Made by a program: the position numbers and the translations under genes. Under the pieces are notes generated by a model, which did no database searches, was not told the DNA's origin, and saw nothing but the letters and a program-made list of their open reading frames with translations. This document shows positions 1 through 7,414 of a DNA stretch of 22,229 nt, piece after piece (position 1 is the stretch's first letter; the number at the start of each line of letters is the position of its first letter). The stretch is from Clostridiales bacterium UBA1380 (lineage in GTDB: Bacteria; Bacillota; Clostridia; Oscillospirales; CAG-272). Where the stretch lies: assembly GCA_002305445.1 (NCBI GenBank), contig DBRA01000026.1, forward strand, positions 26,439 through 48,667. The letters run 5' to 3'.

Positions 1-74
1 TTGCCGTCGGCGTCGCACAGAGCGAGCGAAGTCGTATAATTGCTCGTGTCGACGCCGAGAAAAACCGCTTTCAT
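1..74 (-). CDS. TsaD/Kae1-like (peptidase M22 family) protein, N-terminus only
   Basis: Only the first 24 codons are in the window; the gene runs off the left edge. The N-terminus reads MKAVFLGVDTSNYTTSLAL, which matches the opening beta strand and phosphate-binding loop (GxDTSxxxTS) of the TsaD/Kae1 ASKHA family. Clostridia often carry a short TsaD paralogue, annotated peptidase M22, next to nusB, so this is more likely that paralogue than the t6A-synthesis enzyme itself (inference). Its ATG overlaps the nusB stop as ATGA, so the two are translationally coupled. The short sample limits confidence. Confidence 0.6.
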   Translation of the reverse strand, partial: MKAVFLGVDTSNYTTSLALCDADG

Positions 75-481
75 ACCCTTCCCGCGGCTTCCGAATCCTT
101 TATGCCGGAGAGAATGCCGTTGACGAAGGCGTACGCGTTTTCGTCGTCGTATTTTTTCGCAAGCTCGACCGCCTCGTCCATCGCAGTTGCGACGGGAATG
201 TCGTCGACGAAGAGCATCTCGTACACCGCGAGGCGCAGTATCGTTCTCGTGCAGGCGGACATTCGCTGAACGCGCCAGTTCTTCGCCGCGGCCTCGATCT
301 TCGCGTCGATTTCCTCGCGCTTATCGCATACCCCCGCATACGTGGCCCTTATATATTCGTTTTCTTCTATGCCGCGGACCGCCACTGCGTTGGCGTAGAC
401 GGCCGCGGGGTCCTCCGTGCGGTTGAAATCGTATTCGTATAATAGAGCAAAGACCGTCTCCCTGGCTTCGCGTCGTGTCAT
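71..481 (-). CDS. nusB: Transcription antitermination protein NusB
   Basis: NusB binds boxA RNA together with S10 (NusE) and supports antitermination, chiefly on rRNA operons. The 136-residue all-helical protein has the family N-terminus (TRREARETVFALLYEYDF) and the conserved C-terminal segment with AVELAKKYDDENAYAFVNGIL, and its length is normal. The ATG at 481 is chosen over the in-frame TTG at 484 because GGGAG lies 7 nt upstream of the ATG and only 4 nt upstream of the TTG. It has its own consensus promoter and is followed by the TsaD-like gene with an ATGA overlap. It is divergent from the M23 peptidase gene. The identification is secure. Confidence 0.95.
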   Translation of the reverse strand: MTRREARETVFALLYEYDFNRTEDPAAVYANAVAVRGIEENEYIRATYAGVCDKREEIDAKIEAAAKNWRVQRMSACTRTILRLAVYEMLFVDDIPVATAMDEAVELAKKYDDENAYAFVNGILSGIKDSEAAGRV

Positions 482-519
482 CAAAAAGCTCCCGTAGAGT
501 TATAAAAATTATCTTTATC

Positions 520-548
520 ATTATATTATTTTTTACGCTGAAAGTCAA
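520..548 (-). promoter_or_regulatory. Sigma-A-type promoter of nusB
   Basis: On the minus strand TTGACT (-35, 543-548) is separated by 17 nt from a perfect TATAAT (-10, 520-525), about 40 nt upstream of the nusB start. The rest of the 482-685 gap holds only weak plus-strand matches (TTGCAT at 585-590; TATACT at 655-660) for the divergent peptidase gene. Confidence 0.75.
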
Positions 549-685
549 TGACAAGGGTAAAGATATGCATATATTTTTGAATAATTGCATAAAAAACGGA
601 GCGTGTGTCTATTACATGCCGGAAATTTCCGCTGATACCGCGTATTTTTCACCATATACTAACACAGAAAAGGAGCGATGGTAAC

Positions 686-1633
686 GTGAAACGTATATTT
701 ATCGTATTATTGACAGTATTACTCTTTGCACCGTCCGTATCCGGTGCCGAGAAGCATATAAAATGGGTCGATTTCACGCCCAGCTGCGCCGCTTTGTCGG
801 ACGCGCTAGCGCTCGACCTCTCGGCGCACGAGCGCGGCGAGAGTCTGAAGTGGACGCAGCTTCTCGCCGTTTACTCCGCGAAGAACGGCGGTTTATATAA
901 ATCGTACAAGAAGTCGGCGATGGAGGCGATCGCGCAGCGCCTTCTCGCGGGCGAGGACCCCGCGACCGTTTCCGGCAACGCAAAGCTTTACAACTATTAT
1001 TCGGAAGCGTACGAAGCGGCGCTCGGCGGCTTCGTCGGAACGTATTACGCCGAGGCGAGGGACGGCACGGTGACACAGGGCTACGGGCTGCGCGTATTCC
1101 ACCCGATTGCAGCGGGCTACTACTACAGGCACTACGACGACTTCGGAGCGTCGAGATCGTACGGCTACCGACGCGAGCACCTCGGTCACGACCTGATCTC
1201 CAACATCGGCACGCCGGTCGTCGCGGTCGAGGCCGGCTGGGTCGAGGCGGCGGGCTGGAACAGGTTTGGCGGCTGGCGCATCGGCATACGCTCGTACGAC
1301 GGCAAGCGTTACTGGTATTACGCGCATCTGCGCAAGGGACACCCGTACAACGATATCTACGAGGGCAAGCAGGTGGCGGCGGGCGAGGTTATCGGATACG
1401 TCGGGCGGACAGGCTATTCGTCAAAGAAGGACGTCAACAACATCGACACGCCGCACCTTCATTTCGGGCTGCAGCTTATCTTCGCCCCGGAGCAGAAGGA
1501 CGGGTACAACCAGATATGGCTCGACATGTATGCGCTGACGCAGTTCCTCGAAAAGAAGAGGATGAGGACGTACAAGGCCGACGGCGAAGCGTACTCGGAG
1601 ATCTCGATCTACACGCCCGAAACGCCCGACTGA
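686..1633 (+). CDS. Secreted M23 (LytM-type) zinc metallopeptidase
   Basis: Predicted peptidoglycan endopeptidase acting outside the cytoplasmic membrane. The GTG at 686 is chosen because it opens a clean signal peptide (MKRIFIVLLTVLLFAPSVSG, predicted cleavage near residue 20); the open frame continues upstream but that part is unlike protein. AGGAG lies at 671-675, 10 nt before it. The mature part has an N-terminal helical region of about 120 residues and a C-terminal LytM domain with the metal-binding HLGHD (HxxxD) and HLHF (HxH) motifs, plus the family features GTPVVAVEAG, YYAHL and VGRTGYS. Length is 315 aa. It appears monocistronic. It could participate in wall turnover or sporulation; the sequence does not decide which. 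Confidence 0.88.
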   Translation: MKRIFIVLLTVLLFAPSVSGAEKHIKWVDFTPSCAALSDALALDLSAHERGESLKWTQLLAVYSAKNGGLYKSYKKSAMEAIAQRLLAGEDPATVSGNAKLYNYYSEAYEAALGGFVGTYYAEARDGTVTQGYGLRVFHPIAAGYYYRHYDDFGASRSYGYRREHLGHDLISNIGTPVVAVEAGWVEAAGWNRFGGWRIGIRSYDGKRYWYYAHLRKGHPYNDIYEGKQVAAGEVIGYVGRTGYSSKKDVNNIDTPHLHFGLQLIFAPEQKDGYNQIWLDMYALTQFLEKKRMRTYKADGEAYSEISIYTPETPD

Positions 1634-1648
1634 CCGGCGGCGCGCCGG
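1634..1648 (+). terminator. GC-only hairpin after the M23 gene
   Basis: CCGGCG, a 3-nt loop and CGCCGG form a six-pair GC stem directly after the peptidase stop codon. No T-run follows, so intrinsic termination would be weak; it may only protect the 3' end. Confidence 0.25.
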
Positions 1649-1676
1649 CCGGATGTTAAAATTCACCGGCTGCTAC

Positions 1677-1705
1677 TTGAAAATATTGGCGTTTCGTGTT
1701 ATTCT
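1677..1705 (+). promoter_or_regulatory. Promoter of the four-TM/SGNH/DUF4358 operon
   Basis: TTGAAA (-35, 1677-1682), a 17-nt spacer and TATTCT (-10, 1700-1705) lie 32 nt upstream of the ATG at 1738. The next two genes follow at 4 and 17 nt without another promoter, so one transcript probably covers 1738-3678. Confidence 0.65.
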
Positions 1706-1737
1706 ATCATGAATAATACCCACGGAGCATCGCTTTA

Positions 1738-2184
1738 ATGAAGATTTTTCGCACCATTTACTACGCGCTGCTCAAGGCGTGCGCTTTTTACACCGTCATA
1801 TCGCTCGGCTTCTATTCGATAGGAATGGCGATAAGCGACAGCGCAACCTTCAAGGTGCCGACGCTGTCCGTCATGTTCATGATACTCGGCTTTTCCGCAG
1901 CCCTCTCCGCTCTCGGCTATATTTTCGATATACCGAAGCTGCCCGCCGCGCTCAAGTATATAATCCACTTCGCCGCGACGGGGGCCGCGTTTTACTTCAT
2001 CTTCATCGTCGCAAGCGGCGTGTATGCGTCCGGCGGCGCGACGCTTGTCGCGCTTGCGTCGTTCGCGGTCGTATATACTGTCTGCATGGTGATCAGATTT
2101 ATAATAAAGACGGTCATGAACAATAAGAAGCTGGACGCGGCGGAGTACGAAAACATCTTCGATAATCTTAAAAAGGACAGATGA
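1738..2184 (+). CDS. Small four-TM membrane protein (DUF3021-like)
   Basis: A 148-residue integral membrane protein with four predicted helices at about residues 16-36, 44-64, 75-97 and 101-125, followed by a basic, charged cytoplasmic tail (about 126-148). Length and topology resemble the DUF3021 family, but no diagnostic motif makes this certain. GGAG at 1724-1727 supports the ATG at 1738. It is the first gene of a three-gene unit with an SGNH hydrolase and a DUF4358 lipoprotein, so an envelope role is likely. Its biochemical function is unknown. Confidence 0.6.
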   Translation: MKIFRTIYYALLKACAFYTVISLGFYSIGMAISDSATFKVPTLSVMFMILGFSAALSALGYIFDIPKLPAALKYIIHFAATGAAFYFIFIVASGVYASGGATLVALASFAVVYTVCMVIRFIIKTVMNNKKLDAAEYENIFDNLKKDR

Positions 2185-2188
2185 TTAA

Positions 2189-3172
2189 ATGTACATCAAA
2201 CCCGAAAACGAACGCGGACAGGACAAAATAATACTGGCCGTCACATGTGTGATGGCTGCGGTCCTTGCGGTGATCGTCATCTCCGTTGCCGCGGCATATC
2301 GCGCAAAGGAACCGGCCGCACCCGCTTCATCGACAACAGTCGCCGAAAGCACCGCCGAAACAACCGGAACGCCGGAAACGCCGGAGCCGGCTGAAACAGA
2401 GACGACCGCGGCGCCCGTCGCCGAAGCCACGGACGCATACGTGCCGTTTGACACGACACCCGAATCGTCAGCCGAATCCGATACGGGAGCGGCAGCGACC
2501 GATACCAATGCTCCGGCGGAAAGCGGGAGCTCGGCGGATTACGACAGCGTCATACTCGGCGAGACCGAGGATATGGGGCAAGAATACATCGACAAGATAG
2601 TCTTTCTCGGCGACTCGACGACATACGGTCTGCGAGCCTATTCGATGCTTTCCGGCGGAAAGGACACGACGCAGGTGTGGACGCCGATGTCCGGCACTCT
2701 GACGCTCTCATATGCGAACGTCGTCAAGATAGTCTACCCCGAAACGAACGAGGAGATCACAATAGCCGAAGCGGTAGAGCGCAAAAAGCCTGAGTACCTC
2801 GTCATAACGCTCGGCGTCAACGGCGTTTCGTTCATGGACGAGGCTTCGTTTAAAAAGGAATACTCAAAGCTGGTCGAGAACATAAAGTCGATATCGCCGA
2901 ACACGAAGATAATGCTGCAGTCGATATTCCCCGTCGCCGACAACTACGCGCTGCTCGATTCGATAAACAACAATAAGATCGACGCGGCGAATAAATGGGT
3001 CAAGGCGATCGCGAAAGAATGCGGCGTCAAATACCTCGACACGCAGTCGGTGCTTCGCGGCGACGACGGCAACCTTATAAAATCGTATCAGAACGGCGAC
3101 GGAATCCATCTCGAAACATCAGGATTCCAGGCTGTTCTGACCTATATCCGCTATCACGGCTACACCGATTAA
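2189..3172 (+). CDS. Membrane-anchored SGNH/GDSL-family hydrolase
   Basis: A predicted extracytoplasmic esterase or O-acetyl transferase partner of the SGNH fold. Residues 1-12 are cytoplasmic and about 13-37 form a membrane anchor. Residues 38-118 are a low-complexity linker rich in Thr, Glu, Ala and Pro, likely extended in the wall. The catalytic domain starts near 135. Block I is FLGDSTTYG (nucleophile S143), block III is LGVNG (N211), and block V is GDGIHL (D304, H307). Glycine of block II may be in the MSGT segment near 169. It begins 4 nt after the upstream stop and is probably cotranscribed. In Clostridia similar SGNH and DUF4358 proteins usually accompany MBOAT acyltransferases; none is present here. 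The polymer substrate is unknown. Confidence 0.82.
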   Translation: MYIKPENERGQDKIILAVTCVMAAVLAVIVISVAAAYRAKEPAAPASSTTVAESTAETTGTPETPEPAETETTAAPVAEATDAYVPFDTTPESSAESDTGAAATDTNAPAESGSSADYDSVILGETEDMGQEYIDKIVFLGDSTTYGLRAYSMLSGGKDTTQVWTPMSGTLTLSYANVVKIVYPETNEEITIAEAVERKKPEYLVITLGVNGVSFMDEASFKKEYSKLVENIKSISPNTKIMLQSIFPVADNYALLDSINNNKIDAANKWVKAIAKECGVKYLDTQSVLRGDDGNLIKSYQNGDGIHLETSGFQAVLTYIRYHGYTD

Positions 3173-3189
3173 CTTTTTGAGGTGATCGC

Positions 3190-3678
3190 ATGAAGAAGTT
3201 CTTATTCGCCGCGGCTGCGCTTGTCATCATGTTCGCCGCCCTCTCCTGCACCGCGAAGGAACAGAGCTACCGGACGGACATCACGTCCGGCGAGCTCGCC
3301 GAAAAGCTGCTTTCATACGCGTCGAACGGCTCCGATATGGCGGAGCTCGACAAGGAGTTTTTCACATACTACACGGAAAAGGCGATTCCGGCGTCCGCCG
3401 ACGACTATACCGTGTACATGCAGGTTTCCGGCGTCAATATAGACGAGATCGGTGTCATGAAGTCGAGCGATCCGCAGGCGGCGAAGGATGTCGTACAGTC
3501 ATACCTTAAAGGGCGGCTCGACAACTGGAACCCGCAGTATCTGCAGGAGGAATACCCGAAGATGGAGAACGCCGACTGCCGCATCTTCGGCGAGTACGTT
3601 GTCTGGACGATCCTACCCGACGAAGAAAAGACCGCCGTATACGAAGCGGCGCGCGAAATTCTGACAGTAGAGAAATAA
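3190..3678 (+). CDS. DUF4358 domain lipoprotein
   Basis: A predicted lipoprotein of 162 aa. The signal peptide is about residues 1-19, with the lipobox cysteine at 20 (ALSC). The mature part matches the DUF4358 pattern: a YTVYMQVSGVNIDEIGVMKSS-like strand region, then AAKDVVQSYLKGRLDNW and a terminal GEYVVW strand. GAGGTGAT lies just upstream of the ATG at 3190. It is the last gene of the operon, 17 nt after the SGNH gene. DUF4358 proteins have no established activity; their recurrent pairing with SGNH and MBOAT genes suggests an accessory role in modifying a cell-surface polymer (inference). Confidence 0.78.
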   Translation: MKKFLFAAAALVIMFAALSCTAKEQSYRTDITSGELAEKLLSYASNGSDMAELDKEFFTYYTEKAIPASADDYTVYMQVSGVNIDEIGVMKSSDPQAAKDVVQSYLKGRLDNWNPQYLQEEYPKMENADCRIFGEYVVWTILPDEEKTAVYEAAREILTVEK

Positions 3679-3720
3679 TTATCGGAATAAAACGACACAA
3701 AAATAAAATGCTGGAAAAAA

Positions 3721-3763
3721 ACGCCGTTCTATGGTAGAATAAAACCATAGGAACGGCGTTTTT
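3721..3763. terminator. Bidirectional terminator between convergent genes
   Basis: ACGCCGTTCTATGGT (3721-3735) pairs with 3744-3759 with one bulged G, around an 8-nt loop. A-rich sequence before it and T-rich sequence after it give a U-tract on both strands. It serves both the DUF4358 gene and the convergent CoA-disulfide reductase gene. Confidence 0.88.
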
Positions 3764-3768
3764 ATATT

Positions 3769-5451
3769 TTAACGCGCTTCCGTCAGGACAGGCTCGGCGG
3801 CCTTCTTCTCTTTGACGATGGAATCATACAGCCGCCAGCCGCCGGCAAGGTTATAACAGTCATAGCCGTTTCCGGCGAGTATCCGGCAGGCGATATAGCT
3901 TCGCAGGCCGCTGTGGCAGTGCACGTAAACCGGCTTACCCTTCGGGATTCTGTCAAGGTTCTCACGCAGGCTGTCGAGCGGGATGTTCATAAAGCCGTCG
4001 ATCGCGCCGCGCCTTACCTCGCCCGCTGTTCTCGTATCGAGCAGCGTCACGCTGCCGTCGCGCGGGAGCGCGTCCACGTCCTCCGGGAAAAACTGCTTCA
4101 CTTTTCCGGTAATCACGTTCTCCGCGACGAAGCCGAGCATGTTGACCGGATCCTTCGCGCTGCCGAACGGCGGTGCGTAGCACAGCTCGAGTTTTGTCAG
4201 ATCCGTTATCTTCGCGCCGAAGCGCATCGCCGTCGCGATCACGTCCATGCGTTTATCGACGCCGTCGAAGCCGACTATCTGCGCGCCGAGCAGCCTGTGC
4301 GATTTTTTATCCCACAGCGCTTTGATCGACATGTTCGTCGCGCCCGGATAGTAGCTCGCATGCGACGCGGAATAGGTATATGTCTTGTCATAATCGATGC
4401 CCGACGCGGCGGCGGTTTTCTCGTTAAGACCCGTCACCGCGACTGTCATATCGAAGATGCGCAGTATAGACGAACCCTGCGTCCCCGTGTATTCGCTGCC
4501 GATTCCGCAGATGTTGTCCGCAGCTATCCTCCCCTGCCTGTTCGCGGGGCCGGCCAGCGGCACAAACGCCTTTCCGCCCGTGACGAAGTCCTCGACTTCG
4601 ACCGCGTCGCCCACGGCGTAGATGCCGGGCAGGTTCGTCCGCATGTGCGTGTCGACGACGATTGCGCCGCGCCTGTTTGTTTTGATCCCGCATTTAACGG
4701 CCAACTCCGCTTCGGGGCGCACGCCCACAGACATTATCGCCATGTCGGCGCTGACCGCTCCGTGTTCGAGCATTATTCGGAGGCCTGTCGCGTCCTCGCT
4801 AATCTCCCTGACTCCGTTGCCGAGGATGAGGGCGACGCCCTTTTTACGCAGGTAGGCGTGAACGTCCGCCGCCATGTCGGAGTCGATCGGGGCGATCAGG
4901 TGGTCGGACAGCTCGACGATCGTCACGTCGAGTCCGGCGTTTTTAAGGTTCTCCGCCATCTCGACGCCGATATAGCCGCCGCCGACGACTACGGCCGAAC
5001 GGACGTCGTGCATTTCGATATACGACTTGATTTTCAATGTATCTGGAATGTTGCGCAGCGTGAAAACGCGGCGGCTGTCCGCGCCGGGTATGGGGGGCAT
5101 TATCGGCTCCGCGCCGGGCGACAGGATGAGGTTGTCGTAGCTTTCGGCGTAGACCTTTCCTGTGACGGTATTTTTCACTTCAACTGTTTTTTCGTCCGGG
5201 TTGATCGCCGTCACGTTGTTGTTGATGCGCACGTCGATGTTGAAGCGCGCGCGAAAACTCTCCGGCGTCTGAAGCGTCAGCTCCGACTCGTCGCCGATCT
5301 CGCCGCCGATATAATACGGCAGACCGCAGTTTGCGAACGAGACGTATCCGCCGCGCTCCATGACGATGATCTCCGCTTTTTCGTCGAGCCGCCTCAGCCT
5401 CGCGGCGGCGGAGGCGCCGCCGGCGACGCCGCCTACTATAACAGTTTTCAT
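3769..5451 (-). CDS. CoA-disulfide reductase / NADH oxidase with C-terminal rhodanese domain
   Basis: A cytoplasmic FAD- and NAD(P)H-dependent disulfide reductase of 560 aa. Residues 1-30 are the FAD Rossmann strand (VIVGGVAGGASAAARLRRL). The active-site cysteine is C42 in SFANCGLPYY. A second dinucleotide-binding motif (VVVGGGYIGVEMAENL) is at 154-169 and the FAD-contacting YAVGDA at 278-283. The dimerisation domain is about 325-445. A full rhodanese domain follows (about 460-545), with C512 in HCHSGLRS. This is the CoADR-Rhd architecture, known to reduce CoA disulfides, polysulfide or persulfides. It is divergent from a Crp/Fnr regulator with 48 bp between start codons, and thioredoxin lies beyond that, so a thiol or sulfane-sulfur stress role fits. 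AAAGGACGG precedes the ATG. Confidence 0.92.
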   Translation of the reverse strand: MKTVIVGGVAGGASAAARLRRLDEKAEIIVMERGGYVSFANCGLPYYIGGEIGDESELTLQTPESFRARFNIDVRINNNVTAINPDEKTVEVKNTVTGKVYAESYDNLILSPGAEPIMPPIPGADSRRVFTLRNIPDTLKIKSYIEMHDVRSAVVVGGGYIGVEMAENLKNAGLDVTIVELSDHLIAPIDSDMAADVHAYLRKKGVALILGNGVREISEDATGLRIMLEHGAVSADMAIMSVGVRPEAELAVKCGIKTNRRGAIVVDTHMRTNLPGIYAVGDAVEVEDFVTGGKAFVPLAGPANRQGRIAADNICGIGSEYTGTQGSSILRIFDMTVAVTGLNEKTAAASGIDYDKTYTYSASHASYYPGATNMSIKALWDKKSHRLLGAQIVGFDGVDKRMDVIATAMRFGAKITDLTKLELCYAPPFGSAKDPVNMLGFVAENVITGKVKQFFPEDVDALPRDGSVTLLDTRTAGEVRRGAIDGFMNIPLDSLRENLDRIPKGKPVYVHCHSGLRSYIACRILAGNGYDCYNLAGGWRLYDSIVKEKKAAEPVLTEAR

Positions 5452-5499
5452 TCTCAGACCGTCCTTTCGGAGTATTATTTGCTATATGAAGGTGCTTAC

Positions 5500-6183
5500 A
5501 TGACCGCAGACGAAATTATAAAAGACTTCGCCGCGCTGTTCCCTTTCTGGGACAAGCTCTCCGACGCCGACAAAGAACTGCTTTGCCGCCATACTGTGCG
5601 AATGCATTATCCGCGCGGGACGAACATCCACGGCGGGGGCGGCAACTGCACCGGCGCCATCATCGTGAAAAGCGGGTGCGTGCGCGCTTATATGCTCTCG
5701 GAGGAAGGCCGCGAAATAACGCTTTACCGCCTTTACCCGGGCAACATCTGCATGCTTTCGGCGTCATGCGTCCTGAAGGCGATAACGTTCGACGTCATGG
5801 TTGACGCGGAGTCGGACAGCGAGTGTTATATCATAAACGGCAGGACGTTTTCGGATATCGCCGACAGAAATGTCTACGCGATGAATTACGCGCTCGAGAC
5901 GGCGGTCGAAAGGTTCTCGGACGTCATGTGGGTCATGCAGCAGATTTTATTCATGAGCTTCGACCGCCGCCTCGCGATATTTCTGTCGGACGAGCTTGCC
6001 AAAAACGGCGGCGACACCGTGAAGCTGTCAAACGAGCAGATCGCGAAATACATGGGCTCGGCGCGCGAGGTCGTTTCGCGGATGATGAAGTATTTCACGG
6101 CCGAGGGCATAGTCGAGCGCACGCGCGAAGGCGTGCGCATACTCGACAAGGCGAAGCTGCGCGCCATCGCATCAGCTTTGTAG
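5500..6183 (+). CDS. Crp/Fnr family transcriptional regulator
   Basis: A 227-residue regulator. Residues about 20-120 form the cupin-like effector domain and about 150-220 the winged helix; the recognition region is LSNEQIAKYMGSAREVVSRMMKYF (about 176-199). Six cysteines (29, 50, 60, 84, 90, 109) lie in or near the sensor domain, including CMLSASC at 84-90. There is no N-terminal Fnr-type cysteine cluster, so thiol-based sensing is possible but inferred. ATG 5500 is chosen because AAGGTG lies 5 nt upstream; the open frame continues far upstream only as antisense of the neighbouring reductase gene. It is divergent from the CoA-disulfide reductase gene. Its last 12 bp overlap the 3' end of the convergent trxA. 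Confidence 0.88.
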   Translation: MTADEIIKDFAALFPFWDKLSDADKELLCRHTVRMHYPRGTNIHGGGGNCTGAIIVKSGCVRAYMLSEEGREITLYRLYPGNICMLSASCVLKAITFDVMVDAESDSECYIINGRTFSDIADRNVYAMNYALETAVERFSDVMWVMQQILFMSFDRRLAIFLSDELAKNGGDTVKLSNEQIAKYMGSAREVVSRMMKYFTAEGIVERTREGVRILDKAKLRAIASAL

Positions 6184-6483
6184 CATCTCGAGGATCGCTT
6201 TCTTCGGGCGCGCACCGACCGCACGGCTTGTGATCTTGCCGTCCTTTACGACGACGAGCGTCGGAATGCTCGCGACGCCGAACGCCTGCGCCAGCTCCGG
6301 CTCCTCGTCGACGTCGATTTTACAGACCTTGACGCCGTCGTTCTCCTCCGCGATCTCGTCGACTATCGGCGAGACCATGCGGCAGGGGCCGCACCATGTC
6401 GCGAAAAAGTCGATCAGAACCGGCTTCTCGGATGCGACTACTTCTTCTGTGAACGTATCTTTCGTTAACGTGATGACTGACAT
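6172..6483 (-). CDS. trxA: Thioredoxin
   Basis: A cytoplasmic protein-disulfide reductant. The 103 aa cover a complete thioredoxin fold with the canonical active site ATWCGPCR (C31, C34), the buried aspartate D25, and the cis-proline loop IPTL. GAGGAGT lies upstream of the ATG. The gene is monocistronic on the minus strand. Its 3' end overlaps the convergent Crp/Fnr gene by 12 bp. Its promoter has a good -10, a poor -35 and a perfect palindrome near -41, suggesting activation by a Crp/Fnr-type regulator. No dedicated thioredoxin reductase is in the window; the adjacent CoADR does not replace one. Confidence 0.95.
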   Translation of the reverse strand: MSVITLTKDTFTEEVVASEKPVLIDFFATWCGPCRMVSPIVDEIAEENDGVKVCKIDVDEEPELAQAFGVASIPTLVVVKDGKITSRAVGARPKKAILEMLQS

Positions 6484-6573
6484 GATTTTTACTCCTCGGT
6501 TATTTTTATATTTCGGCGCAGCCGGTCCGGCTGGTGTCCGGGCCGTATGTTGTTATCGCCGTTCTTTGAGCTT

Positions 6574-6615
6574 ATTATATCCGATCCGGAGCGGTGTTAC
6601 CGTGACCAAGTCACG
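6574..6615 (-). promoter_or_regulatory. trxA promoter with class II-type Crp/Fnr-like operator
   Basis: On the minus strand the -10 is TATAAT (6574-6579), but the position 17 nt upstream has no recognisable -35. Instead a perfect 15-bp palindrome, CGTGACTTGGTCACG (6601-6615), is centred at 6608, 29 nt from the first T of the -10. If that T is -12, the centre is near -41, the usual place for a class II Crp/Fnr activator. The arms GTGAC/GTCAC resemble Crp half-sites with altered spacing. Confidence 0.55.
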
Positions 6616-6682
6616 AAAAACGCATATCAGTCAGAAGAACATGAATAATGCCGGTCATGCGGCGGCTTGACGGCCGCGGCGG

Positions 6683-7342
6683 TTACTGCAGCACGAAGTG
6701 GTTCTTCTTAAAGTCGATCACACCTTCGTCGCGCAGCCTTGACAGCTCCGCCGAAAGCGCGCTGCGCTCCACCGACAGATAGTCGGCGAGCTGCTGGCGG
6801 TTATAGGCGATGTCGAATTCGCGGTTGTTGTGTTTCTGCGCCTCGCTGGAGAGAAAAGATAAAATCTTGCTGCGCGTAGAGCGCTGGCCGACATGGGTGA
6901 TTTTTTCGTTCAGCCGCAGATTCTTAGATGCGATCTGCGAAAGAAGGTTGCGGATAATCCGGCTGTGGTACGAGCATGCGGTCGGGCAGGTCGTCAGTAT
7001 GCGGTTTACGTTGAGCCATAAGACGTCGCATCTGCTTTCGGCGACGACGTCATAGCTCATCAGCGCACCCGGCGAGCAGGCGTACGTTTCCGAGAAAATG
7101 TCCGGCGGTGTAACCTTAATCAATATGTTCCGGTTGCCCCAGAAGTCCTCCTGTACAATAAGCGCGCTGCCCGAGAGCATCAGACCGATGCTTTCCGGCC
7201 TGTCTCCGATTTTAAGAATATAGGCATCCTTTTCAAAGCTCTGCTTTCTCGCGCCGAGACATGCGAGCATGTTCTCCGCTTCGTTTTCGGAGATACCGCC
7301 GAAGAGCGGCGCATCTTTCAGCACGCCTGCAATATTATCCAT
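6683..7342 (-). CDS. Crp/Fnr family regulator, HcpR-like
   Basis: A 219-residue regulator. Residues about 10-120 are the cyclic-nucleotide-like sensor domain (DAPLFGGISENEAENML start, with LMLSGSALIVQED and PPDIFSE). A dimerisation helix spans about 125-150. The C-terminal HTH includes NRQQLADYLSVERSALSAELSRLRDEGVI (about 181-209). Cysteines occur at 28, 89, 105, 119 and 123. GGGAG supports the ATG at 7342. It is divergent from hcp, the position typical of HcpR, a Crp/Fnr regulator of nitrosative stress genes in anaerobes. HcpR is the best assignment by context; sequence alone supports only the Crp/Fnr family. The sensory ligand is not evident. Confidence 0.85.
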   Translation of the reverse strand: MDNIAGVLKDAPLFGGISENEAENMLACLGARKQSFEKDAYILKIGDRPESIGLMLSGSALIVQEDFWGNRNILIKVTPPDIFSETYACSPGALMSYDVVAESRCDVLWLNVNRILTTCPTACSYHSRIIRNLLSQIASKNLRLNEKITHVGQRSTRSKILSFLSSEAQKHNNREFDIAYNRQQLADYLSVERSALSAELSRLRDEGVIDFKKNHFVLQ

Positions 7343-7386
7343 AGTTTTTGCTCCCGTGTTGTTTTTCCAACCGACTTGGTATAATT

Positions 7387-7414
7387 AGTATATTATAATA
7401 TACAATAAAGTCAA
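7387..7414 (-). promoter_or_regulatory. Promoter of the HcpR-like gene
   Basis: On the minus strand TTGACT (7409-7414) is followed after 16 nt by TATACT (7387-7392). The -10 is overlapped by the palindrome at 7388-7403, so binding there would probably repress this gene. Confidence 0.55.

Noticed and set aside
605..685. Longer N-terminus of the M23 peptidase
   Set aside because: The extra 27 residues would bury the signal peptide and lack an RBS; the GTG at 686 gives a normal secreted protein.
2320..2545. Repetitive sequence suggestive of a tandem repeat or CRISPR-like element
   Set aside because: It encodes the Thr/Glu/Ala/Pro linker of the SGNH protein in frame; there are no regular repeats with unique spacers.
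3913..5499. A very long plus-strand open frame that runs into the Crp/Fnr gene
   Set aside because: It is the antisense of the CoA-disulfide reductase gene, kept open by GC-rich third positions. Its translation is Arg/His/Val-rich with no domain, whereas the minus strand encodes a complete enzyme.
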